5,662 nucleotides of DNA from Marinosulfonomonas sp. (GTDB taxonomy: Bacteria > Pseudomonadota > Alphaproteobacteria > Rhodobacterales > Rhodobacteraceae). Position 1 is the stretch's first letter. Each line of letters starts with the position of its first letter. The stretch spans positions 1 through 5,662 of the forward strand of contig JAFLKA010000082.1 of assembly GCA_022712735.1 (NCBI GenBank). The letters are read 5' to 3'. Shown here in pieces: positions 1 to 4,895 of this stretch. Below the pieces are notes generated by a model, which saw only the letters and a program-made list of their open reading frames with translations, was not told where the DNA came from and searched no databases. A program made the translations under genes and the position numbers.

Positions 1-93
1 AGCATGTGTGCCCTATGACAGATGCCCCCACAGGTGAAAAGCTTTCAAACCCGAATATAGCGCTTTATTGCCCATTCCAGTGCGAATAACACC

Positions 94-122
94 TTGTAAG
101 CACCGCCCACCCCGTCTATTTT
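94..122 (+). promoter_or_regulatory. Possible promoter of infC
   Basis: TTGTAA at 94-99 and TATTTT at 117-122 are separated by 17 bases. Each matches the sigma-70 consensus at 4 of 6 positions. Transcription would start near 129, leaving a leader of about 33 bases before the proposed infC start at 162. This is a weak match by eye; infC could equally be transcribed from a promoter left of the window. I see no gene or other clear element in bases 1-93. Confidence 0.3.
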
Positions 123-147
123 TCGCACAATACCGCTATTCACAATC

Positions 148-164
148 AAAGGATCAAAGTTATA
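148..164 (+). promoter_or_regulatory. Shine-Dalgarno and ATA start codon of infC
   Basis: AAAGGA at 148-153 is followed by eight bases and then ATA at 162-164, which is ideal ribosome-binding spacing. The reading frame has a stop at 87-89. Between that stop and the internal ATG at 297 there is no in-frame ATG, GTG or TTG. The only near-canonical codons are ATT (138), ATC (153), ATA (162), later ATC codons and a CTG (246). Only ATA 162 has a Shine-Dalgarno at the right distance, and it gives a protein of normal IF-3 length. Rare AUU/AUA/AUC starts are established for infC genes, where IF-3 itself discriminates against such codons. Confidence 0.7.
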
Positions 165-707
165 GCCCCCAGAACTCACAATGCCCCGCCACAGCGCGAC
201 ACTGGCCCTCGCGTAAATGAACGCATCACTTCCAATGAAATCCGGCTGATCGGAGCTGATGGTGAAAACGCAGGGGTTGTAACCCCGGCGCGTGCCATGG
301 TCATGGCAGATGATGCCGGTCTGGATCTGGTCGAGATATCGCCCAACGCCAATCCGCCTGTGTGCAAGATCATGGATTTTGGTAAGTTCAAATATGAACA
401 ACAAAAGCGCGAATCCGAAGCCCGCAGAAAGCAAAAGATCATCGAGGTCAAAGAGGTCAAGTTCCGCCCCAACACAGACACGCATGATTATGATGTGAAA
501 ATGCGCAATGTGTTCAAGTTTCTGGCCAATGGCGACAAGGTGAAAATCAGCCTGAGGTTTCGTGGCCGCGAAATGGCACACATTAATCTGGGCCGCGAAT
601 TGCTGGAACGGGTGGCCGAAGACGTCAAGGATGTCGGCAAGGTCGAAAGCATGCCCAAGATGGAAGGCCGCCAGATGATCATGATGATCGGGCAGATGCC
701 GAAGTAG
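162..707 (+). CDS. infC: Translation initiation factor IF-3
   Basis: IF-3 binds the 30S ribosomal subunit, keeps it apart from 50S and checks the start codon and initiator tRNA; it acts in the cytoplasm. Read from ATA 162 the product is 181 residues, the usual length. The N-terminal domain contains GPRVNERI (about 15-22) and [10 protein letters not shown] (27-36). The family signature [14 protein letters not shown] lies at 69-82. A lysine-rich linker follows (about 80-100), then the C-terminal ribosome-binding domain with RFRGREMAH (132-140) and a methionine-rich tail ending in the TAG at 705. Starting at the first ATG (297, residue 46) would delete most of the N-terminal domain, so that start is rejected. 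The E. coli neighbours rpmI and rplT do not follow; a convergent gene does. IF-3 may repress its own translation through the rare start, as known in E. coli; that is inference here. Confidence 0.96.
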   Translation: MAPRTHNAPPQRDTGPRVNERITSNEIRLIGADGENAGVVTPARAMVMADDAGLDLVEISPNANPPVCKIMDFGKFKYEQQKRESEARRKQKIIEVKEVKFRPNTDTHDYDVKMRNVFKFLANGDKVKISLRFRGREMAHINLGRELLERVAEDVKDVGKVESMPKMEGRQMIMMIGQMPK

Positions 708-711
708 ACGC

Positions 712-730
712 AAATTCTTTCAAAGAATTT
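712..730. repeat. AT-rich perfect palindrome 1 after infC
   Basis: Arms AAATTCTTT (712-720) and AAAGAATTT (722-730) are perfect inverted copies around a single C. It starts five bases after the infC stop. The stem is weak because it is nearly all A-T. It may be part of the transcription end or an mRNA 3' stabiliser for infC. Confidence 0.6.
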
Positions 731-733
731 GGT

Positions 734-754
734 AAGAAAATTTGAAATTTTCTT
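734..754. repeat. AT-rich perfect palindrome 2 after infC
   Basis: Arms AAGAAAATTT (734-743) and AAATTTTCTT (745-754) are perfect inverted copies around a single G, three bases after the first palindrome. The plus-strand right arm is T-rich, so the hairpin could help release a transcript from infC. No long T-run follows, so it is not a classical terminator. Confidence 0.6.
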
Positions 755-761
755 GGACAGA

Positions 762-796
762 TCGCAAGGCCCCGTCAATATTGAGCGGCCTTGCGA
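762..796. terminator. GC-rich hairpin between convergent genes, probable bidirectional terminator
   Basis: TCGCAAGGCC (762-771) and GGCCTTGCGA (787-796) form a perfect 10-bp stem around a 15-base loop that contains the small palindrome CAATATTG. It lies three bases beyond the stop of the minus-strand membrane protein gene and about 55 bases after the infC stop. Neither side has a strong T-run. With the two AT-rich palindromes beside it, the block probably ends transcription from both directions. Confidence 0.5.
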
Positions 797-799
797 ATT

Positions 800-1195
800 T
801 CACGCAACCGCGCGATCGCCTTTCCACCATTTCCATGCATCAGGGTAATCAAACGCAAGCGACACCAGATCAACAGCCAACAGCAGCCAGATATAGGTTT
901 GATACCCCCCCTGCACCCACGGGCTGCCCAGATTTGTCAGCAGGATAATCACCAGCGGCGTCCAGATCAGAAGATGCGGCAGCGCCATCGCTTTGGACAA
1001 CCCGCGCTCTTTGATCATGATAAACAGGTTTGGCGTCATGCCGCCAATCGCAAGGGCCGCAATCAGCAGACCGGCGGGCTGATATACAAACAGGATCGAC
1101 GCCATGTTGACCGGCACAAGGATCAGCCCGACCCAGACCTGCACCCACAATGGAAGTGCGCGAAAACTGCGCCAGATGTCTTGTATTAAGTCCAT
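800..1195 (-). CDS. Small four-helix membrane protein, function unknown
   Basis: I do not recognise a named family. The 131-residue product has four hydrophobic stretches, about residues 17-37, 39-58, 71-89 and 99-116, so it is probably an inner-membrane protein without a cleaved signal. Its middle loop is charged (IKERGLSK, 61-68) and its tail is rich in tryptophan and charge (DAWKWWKGDR, 119-128). The ATG at 1195 is preceded by an AGGGGG Shine-Dalgarno at good spacing. It lies 46 bases downstream of the XdhC-like gene on the same strand, so it is probably the last gene of that operon, ending at TGA 800-802 just before a hairpin. A longer overlapping frame here (870-1235, minus) lacks the membrane-protein character and is discounted. 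A role linked to the molybdenum cofactor is possible from position only. Confidence 0.8.
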   Translation of the reverse strand: MDLIQDIWRSFRALPLWVQVWVGLILVPVNMASILFVYQPAGLLIAALAIGGMTPNLFIMIKERGLSKAMALPHLLIWTPLVIILLTNLGSPWVQGGYQTYIWLLLAVDLVSLAFDYPDAWKWWKGDRAVA

Positions 1196-1241
1196 GTGAT
1201 CCCCCTGAATTGTCGCTCACAATACGAATCTGCATACAGCC

Positions 1242-2213
1242 TTACAACTGTGTTTTATGTAAACACTGCGTGATTTGCGCCATGATTGATATGGCAATCT
1301 CAGCTGTGGATCTGGAACCAATATTCAGGCCGACAGGCCCGTGGATGCGAGCAATCTGCGTTTTATTAAATCCCGCATCCTCCAGCCGCGCCACGCGTTT
1401 AGCATGGGTGCGGGTCGATCCAAGGCAACCGATGTAAAACACATCCGAGCGTAGCGCCGTGATGATTGCGGGGTCATCAATTTTGGGATCATGCGACAGG
1501 GTGACGACAGCAGTGCGTGCGTCCAGCCCTTGGGCGTTCAATGCCTCGTCCGGCCACTCATCAATGATCTGCTCGCTCGGAAACCGCGTTTTTGTTCCGA
1601 ATGTCGAACGCGGGTCTATCAGCACAGGCGCATACCCCGCCAGTCGCGCCATCACTAACAGGGGTTGCGCGATGTGCACCGCCCCGACCACGATCAGTTT
1701 CAAAGGCGGGTTGTGGATGGCAATGAACTCTTCACCCTCAAAACCGGACCTATCGGCGGCGAACCGGTCAGGGTATGCGCTGGCCTCGGCCAAGCCTCGC
1801 ATTTGCGCCTCAGGATTGACCACATAGGCAACTGGTATTCTGGCGGCACGTGCCGCCACCAGATCGGCCAGCATCGCCTCTGGCATCACTGCCCCCACCG
1901 GCTCAATCATCACGCGGATACGCCCGCCACAGGCCAGACCCACCGCAAATGCCTGATCATCAGACACCCCGAACTCCATCATCCGCGGCTTGCCATCTTC
2001 CAGCGCATCCTGCGCTTCGACAATCACCGCGCCCTCGACACACCCACCGGACACCGACCCCGCAATCTCGCCATCCCCCGCTATCGCCAACTGGCTGCCC
2101 ACGGGGCGCGGGGCGGACCCCCATGTTTCGACCACAGTGGCCAATACCGCCCCACGCCCGGCGCGGTGCCACGTTAGGGCGGTTTCGGGGATGTCGTCAA
2201 AGTGGTGCGTCAT
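1242..2213 (-). CDS. XdhC/CoxI-family molybdenum cofactor accessory protein
   Basis: XdhC proteins bind molybdenum cofactor, protect it while it receives its terminal sulfur, and deliver it to xanthine dehydrogenase; CoxI relatives serve CO-dehydrogenase-like enzymes. The 323-residue product has both family domains. The N-terminal XdhC_CoxI part contains ETWGSAPRPVGSQLAI (29-44), SVSGGCVEG (53-61, Cys58) and LACGGRIRV (93-101, Cys95). The C-terminal Rossmann-like XdhC_C part contains LIVVGAVHIAQ (173-183), LIDPRSTF (198-205), LSHDPKIDDPAI (239-250), GCLGSTRTHAKRV (262-274) and RIHGPVGLNIGSRSTAEIA (289-307). I chose ATG 2213 because it overlaps the upstream stop as ATGA; a TTG ten codons earlier lies wholly inside the upstream gene. 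No molybdoenzyme subunit is visible here, so the client is encoded elsewhere and the exact partner is unknown. Confidence 0.9.
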   Translation of the reverse strand: MTHHFDDIPETALTWHRAGRGAVLATVVETWGSAPRPVGSQLAIAGDGEIAGSVSGGCVEGAVIVEAQDALEDGKPRMMEFGVSDDQAFAVGLACGGRIRVMIEPVGAVMPEAMLADLVAARAARIPVAYVVNPEAQMRGLAEASAYPDRFAADRSGFEGEEFIAIHNPPLKLIVVGAVHIAQPLLVMARLAGYAPVLIDPRSTFGTKTRFPSEQIIDEWPDEALNAQGLDARTAVVTLSHDPKIDDPAIITALRSDVFYIGCLGSTRTHAKRVARLEDAGFNKTQIARIHGPVGLNIGSRSTAEIAISIMAQITQCLHKTQL

Positions 2214-2677
2214 GCGTGGCGGGTGATCCTTAGGGTGAAACAATTGTTGGTGGCGGAGCGTGCATCAACATAGGCAACCTTTGGGGCCAAAAACAAGGTT
2301 GCGCAGTAGGTTTCGATATCAGCCGTCTGGGTGATTTGCCCCGTGCCATAAATAATCCGGTTGTCCGCGCCATAAGCCTTTAACAGACATTCTGCGCGAC
2401 TGGCCAACACCGGCGGCAGGCCATCACCCGCATAGGGCGCACAATCGCCGCACAAAAAGATCGGGCCGGTTTCGGCATAGGGCTGCGGGTCAGGGAACGG
2501 ACGCGCCGCCATGATCAGCATCTCTGCCCCCTTTGGGATGTCGCACAAACAATGGCGACACGGATTGCCACCACCGTCCGATATGGCCCGTTCGGCAGGT
2601 AGGCCATAAGCATCAGGGCCGCCAGCGCGGATATTGGCAACCCAGTCGGGGTCATAAGGGTGATAGGTCAGGGTCAT
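2210..2677 (-). CDS. DUF1203-like protein with paired cysteine motifs
   Basis: The 155-residue soluble protein resembles the DUF1203 family, whose function is unknown. Recognisable parts are GNPCRHCLCDIPKGAEML (37-54), PYAETGPIFLCGDC (66-79), DNRIIYGTG (105-113) and a C-terminal VDARSATNNCFTLRI (137-151). It has eight cysteines. CxxC at 40/43 (with a third Cys at 45) and CxxC at 76/79 could form a metal site such as zinc; that is inference, since I recall typical DUF1203 members as having fewer cysteines. ATG 2677 is chosen because AAGGA lies about seven bases upstream and residues 2-10 read naturally; the frame opens 17 codons earlier without such a signal. Its TGA overlaps the ATG of the XdhC-like gene, so the two are probably translationally coupled. 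The family assignment is from memory. Confidence 0.78.
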   Translation of the reverse strand: MTLTYHPYDPDWVANIRAGGPDAYGLPAERAISDGGGNPCRHCLCDIPKGAEMLIMAARPFPDPQPYAETGPIFLCGDCAPYAGDGLPPVLASRAECLLKAYGADNRIIYGTGQITQTADIETYCATLFLAPKVAYVDARSATNNCFTLRITRHA

Positions 2678-2696
2678 GGTGTTTCCTTTCAGGTTC

Positions 2697-2712
2697 ATAG
2701 GGCAATCCCTAT
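2697..2712 (-). promoter_or_regulatory. Short palindrome in the leader of the DUF1203-like gene
   Basis: ATAGGG (2697-2702) and CCCTAT (2707-2712) are perfect inverted arms around CAAT. The palindrome lies 20 to 35 bases upstream of the ATG at 2677, just beyond the Shine-Dalgarno. It could be a repressor operator or a leader hairpin. I could not find a convincing -35/-10 pair beside it. Confidence 0.35.
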
Positions 2713-2751
2713 CCATGCCCTGCCCCATCAGCGACCCGAATGATGCTACAA

Positions 2752-2860
2752 AGCATGTCTCGTTTAATTGTAATCATCTGGCACTCCGAACGCATTTGCG
2801 AGCAAACGCTGCCTCAGGGTGCCAGATGATTGAAACGAATCTAGTTGAGCGAGACACGCT
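2752..2860. repeat. Nested inverted repeat of about 109 bp
   Basis: The two ends are inverted copies with one mismatch in 11 bases (AGCATGTCTCG at 2752-2762, CGAGACACGCT at 2850-2860). Inside are TCGTTT (2760-2765) with AAACGA (2833-2838), and a perfect 13-bp pair AATCATCTGGCAC (2772-2784) with GTGCCAGATGATT (2819-2831). The 34-base centre holds a smaller near-palindrome, GCATTTGC (2792-2799) with GCAAACGC (2802-2809), one mismatch. No coding frame explains it and no clear target-site duplication flanks it. It could be a small structured RNA, a dispersed palindromic repeat, or a small non-autonomous element. Confidence 0.7.
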
Positions 2861-2866
2861 CTAAAC

Positions 2867-2896
2867 AAAAAAGAGCCGCAAGGTTTCCCCTGCGGC
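2867..2896 (-). terminator. Rho-independent terminator of the YeeE/YedE pair
   Basis: On the minus strand a stem GCCGCAGGG / CCTTGCGGC (9 pairs including one G-T) closes a GAAA tetraloop and is followed directly by TCTTTTTTG. It lies about 27 bases past the TAA of the second YeeE/YedE gene. It is a textbook intrinsic terminator and separates that operon from the DUF1203 operon on the same strand. Confidence 0.92.
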
Positions 2897-2923
2897 CCAA
2901 TTCATCCGTGAGTGGATTGTTAT

Positions 2924-3517
2924 TTATTCAGCCGGAACCGCATTTGATGGCGCATCGCCACCAACCAACCTGTTCGGCAGGATAAAGGCCACGATGATCA
3001 TCACAACGCCCAGCGCTATGCCGACCAAATCGCCTTGCAGCGCGGTGATGCCCTCGTATTTCGCACCGGGAACTGTGCCCAGTGTCACCTTGCCGCCCAT
3101 GATCTTGTCCATCAGGAACGTGCCTTCGATCGAGGCATAGCTGATCATATAGGCCGCAGCGCCCAGCAGGCCGCCCGCGATAAAGAACAGCGCGTCTTTG
3201 CGCCCTGAGGCCGCAGCGGTAACGGATGTGCCCGGACAAAAGCCGGAAAACGCCCAGCCAAAGCCCATGATCAAACCACCGACAAACACGCCGACATAGG
3301 CGGTTTTGACCGACATGTGGCCAACATCGACCAGACCGGTCATTTGGCCCGCAAACATTAGAACCGATCCAACGCCGATGGCCATCAGGATGGTTTTTGC
3401 CAGATGCAAATTGGTCAGGTTCAGCATTTTAACGATCTTGTTGGGGTTTGTAGCCCCCGTGCGGTCCAGAACGAACCCGAACGCAGCACCAATTACAATT
3501 GCTAGAAAAATAGTCAT
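2924..3517 (-). CDS. YeeE/YedE-family sulfur transporter, second half-size protein
   Basis: YeeE/YedE (Sulf_transp) proteins move thiosulfate or related sulfur compounds across the inner membrane; TsuA is the characterised full-length example and uses conserved cysteines. This 197-residue half has five hydrophobic stretches, about 1-17, 40-58, 73-92, 108-126 and 162-181. The family motif GFGWAFSGFCPGTSVTA lies at 85-101 with Cys94, followed by SGRKDALFFIAGGLLGA (104-120). The ATG at 3517 has AGGAAGG about nine bases upstream, inside the last codons of the preceding gene, and only three bases separate the genes, so translation is probably coupled. No TusA-like sulfurtransferase, rhodanese or sox gene is visible nearby, so the exact substrate is unknown. 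Confidence 0.9.
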   Translation of the reverse strand: MTIFLAIVIGAAFGFVLDRTGATNPNKIVKMLNLTNLHLAKTILMAIGVGSVLMFAGQMTGLVDVGHMSVKTAYVGVFVGGLIMGFGWAFSGFCPGTSVTAAASGRKDALFFIAGGLLGAAAYMISYASIEGTFLMDKIMGGKVTLGTVPGAKYEGITALQGDLVGIALGVVMIIVAFILPNRLVGGDAPSNAVPAE

Positions 3518-3520
3518 GAT

Positions 3521-4066
3521 CTAACCCTTCCTGAACATAATCATGGCGGTCGGGATCGCGGCCCCGAATGCGCCCAGCGTAAAGATGTAGCCTGACAGTG
3601 ACGTCTGCATCATCCCCGACATCATGTGACCGGATGAACAGCCCCCCGCCAGACGCGCACCAAAGATCACGATGAATCCACCGATGAACGCACCGACATA
3701 GCGTTTGGCAACACTGTCACCGAAATTCGCCGACCAAATTGCAGGCACGCGGCGCTCCTTTAGGCTTTTGCTGCGACCCACACCGGACACAGCCGCGCCA
3801 ATCATCATCGCAACCACAAAGATAAAGCTGTAGTTCAGCGGGTTGGCGACGGCTTTGGCGTATTTGCCATTCGATTTGGCCAGATAGGCGTTGGTCGATG
3901 TGTAACCCTCTTCGGTTTTCACAACCAGTTCGGCGTTGATCGCATCGCCAATGATCCCGTCCAGAATAACGAACTGCGTCGAGACCCCGATCGGTTTAAC
4001 AAGGAGCACGGCAAGGAAGAACACAACGCCCAGCGCAACCCCTCCTAATTTCCAGTCCAATGTCAT
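3521..4066 (-). CDS. YeeE/YedE-family sulfur transporter, first half-size protein
   Basis: This 181-residue membrane protein is the partner half of the YeeE/YedE pair. Hydrophobic segments lie at about 7-25, 78-97, 123-142 and 157-177. The family motif FGARLAGGCSSGHMMSG is at 135-151, with Cys143 as the likely conserved sulfur-relay residue. A polar stretch of about 35 residues (about 41-75, with TEEGYTSTNAYLAKSNGKY) separates the first two helices, longer than I would expect in a compact transporter loop and perhaps periplasmic. ATG 4066 is chosen because AAAGGA lies eight bases upstream; ATGs at 4087 and 4108 have no Shine-Dalgarno, and the one at 4108 overlaps the predicted -10. It is the first gene of a two-gene operon; the halves probably assemble into one pore unit. 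Confidence 0.88.
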   Translation of the reverse strand: MTLDWKLGGVALGVVFFLAVLLVKPIGVSTQFVILDGIIGDAINAELVVKTEEGYTSTNAYLAKSNGKYAKAVANPLNYSFIFVVAMMIGAAVSGVGRSKSLKERRVPAIWSANFGDSVAKRYVGAFIGGFIVIFGARLAGGCSSGHMMSGMMQTSLSGYIFTLGAFGAAIPTAMIMFRKG

Positions 4067-4093
4067 GATATTTTCCTTTGTTGTCATTACGTA

Positions 4094-4121
4094 TTCAATA
4101 TCTTGCATATGTCTGATTGAA
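4094..4121. promoter_or_regulatory. Inverted repeat over the yeeE promoter, candidate operator
   Basis: TTCAAT (4094-4099) and ATTGAA (4116-4121) are perfect inverted arms 16 bases apart, with the palindrome CATATG (4106-4111) almost at the centre. The repeat straddles the predicted -10 element and start point of the minus-strand yeeE promoter, which is where a repressor would act. Sulfur-responsive ArsR-type repressors (BigR/SqrR group) often control such genes; no regulator gene is in the window, and I cannot match this site to a known consensus. Confidence 0.45.
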
Positions 4122-4134
4122 CTATCCTTGTCAA
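4106..4134 (-). promoter_or_regulatory. Promoter of the YeeE/YedE operon
   Basis: On the minus strand a perfect TTGACA -35 box (4134-4129) is followed after 17 bases by CATATG (4111-4106), a weak -10 matching 3 of 6 positions. Transcription would begin near 4099, giving a leader of about 33 bases with AAAGGA before ATG 4066. The weak -10 under a strong -35 suits a regulated promoter. The rest of the gap to 4286 holds only AT-rich sequence, including TTAATAA twice (near 4182 and 4204), that I could not assign. Confidence 0.55.
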
Positions 4135-4286
4135 GCCCTTGATCCTATGGACTCGCTGATAATTTACCGCCCGCCACAGGGTTAATAACGTCCTGAAAAT
4201 GCCTTAATAATATGGGATAAAACCTATCAATCGTCGAAACGTAACTTGTACTTGCCCTAACCGGTGAAAACTTAACGAGTAAAAAC

Positions 4287-4761
4287 ATGGCCGATACCCT
4301 GCTTGGTGGCATCATTATCAATGATAATATTGGTCGACCCGAACGGGGCGTCCAATTATGATACCGATGACAATGGTACGGCCGCCGCGACAGACGAATA
4401 TGTCGAATTGCTCAACACATCCACAACAGATATTGACATATCGGGGCTGCAATTGTGGGATCAGGGCGTGGGAAACTGGTTCACCTTCCCACCCGGCACG
4501 ATATTGCAACCCGGCGGGCATGCTATGGTTATGTCTGGCGTTCAGGCGGGCGGCAGCCTTCCGACCGGCGGGCCCGATGATTTGTTCTTTGAGGCTGGTC
4601 GCGGATCGGCCCTGATCAATAACGGCGGCAACAATGTCGTTCTTTATGATCCAGCGGGCGATGAATATATCTCGGCCACCTTTAATGGTGATGCACTGGA
4701 TGATCCGACCGCCACCTATTCAGGTTTTTCCGCCACCGCCACGCAATCGGGCACAGGGTAA
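4287..4761 (+). pseudogene. Frameshifted and truncated lamin-tail-domain protein
   Basis: From ATG 4287 the frame reads MADTLLGGIIIND and then runs into a stop at 4362. In the next frame the protein continues ILVDPNGASNYDTD, EYVELLNTS, DISGLQLWD, GNWFTFPPGT, LQPGGHAMVMSGVQAGGSLPTGG, and NNGGNNVVLYDP. Together these match the lamin tail domain (LTD) of large secreted or surface roseobacter proteins that begin MADTLLGGIIINE. One extra base near 4323-4326 explains the break: GAT-A-ATA where one codon and ATA are expected. The frame stops at 4759 after ATATQSGTG, only about 157 residues in, whereas relatives I recall continue for hundreds of residues with other domains. The 3' part therefore seems lost. 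A TTG at 4303 could start the second frame, but it would lose the conserved beginning. The AGT/GAG-like ribosome site before 4287 is poor. Sequencing error could explain the frameshift but not the truncation. Confidence 0.75.
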
Positions 4762-4837
4762 AAAGCTGCGCGAACTGATCATGCGGCATCATAAAAACAG
4801 CAAGCCTTTAGCTGTGCGCCGACTACACTAACGCCGG

Positions 4838-4895
4838 TGCGCAGGGTGATAACTGCCGCTTGCCCTAACCCTCCGGCCCTGCGCAAGATATCACC
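4838..4895 (+). promoter_or_regulatory. Leader with two competing pairings before the AbrB-family gene
   Basis: TGCGCAGGG (4838-4846) can pair with CCCTGCGCA (4877-4885) in a 9-bp stem. GGTGATA (4845-4851) can instead pair with TATCACC (4889-4895), the seven bases directly before the ATG at 4896. The pairings share bases 4845-4846 and cross each other, so they are alternatives or a pseudoknot. There is no good Shine-Dalgarno here, so the second pairing would hide the start region. A regulatory role is inference. Confidence 0.3.

Noticed and set aside
297..707. infC starting at ATG 297
   Set aside because: It would remove most of the IF-3 N-terminal domain, although that domain is encoded intact upstream in the same frame.
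45..713. Long minus-strand open frame opposite infC
   Set aside because: It is the mirror of a clearly recognisable IF-3 gene, is histidine-rich without family features, and has no ribosome site.
870..1235. Minus-strand open frame overlapping the small membrane protein
   Set aside because: Its composition is not protein-like, while the alternative frame has four clean membrane segments and a good ribosome site.
1665..2233. Plus-strand open frames opposite the XdhC-like gene
   Set aside because: They are antisense shadows rich in proline, arginine and histidine, typical of GC-rich codon mirrors.
2214..2243. TTG start for the XdhC-like protein ten codons upstream
   Set aside because: It lies inside the DUF1203-like gene; the ATGA overlap at 2210-2213 is a more natural start and fits the family N-terminus.
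2752..2860. The nested inverted repeat as an insertion sequence or CRISPR unit
   Set aside because: There is no transposase, no clear target-site duplication, and no regularly spaced repeats.
4287..4361. Programmed frameshifting in the lamin-tail gene
   Set aside because: There is no slippery heptamer or downstream structure that I can see, and the gene is also truncated, so decay is simpler.
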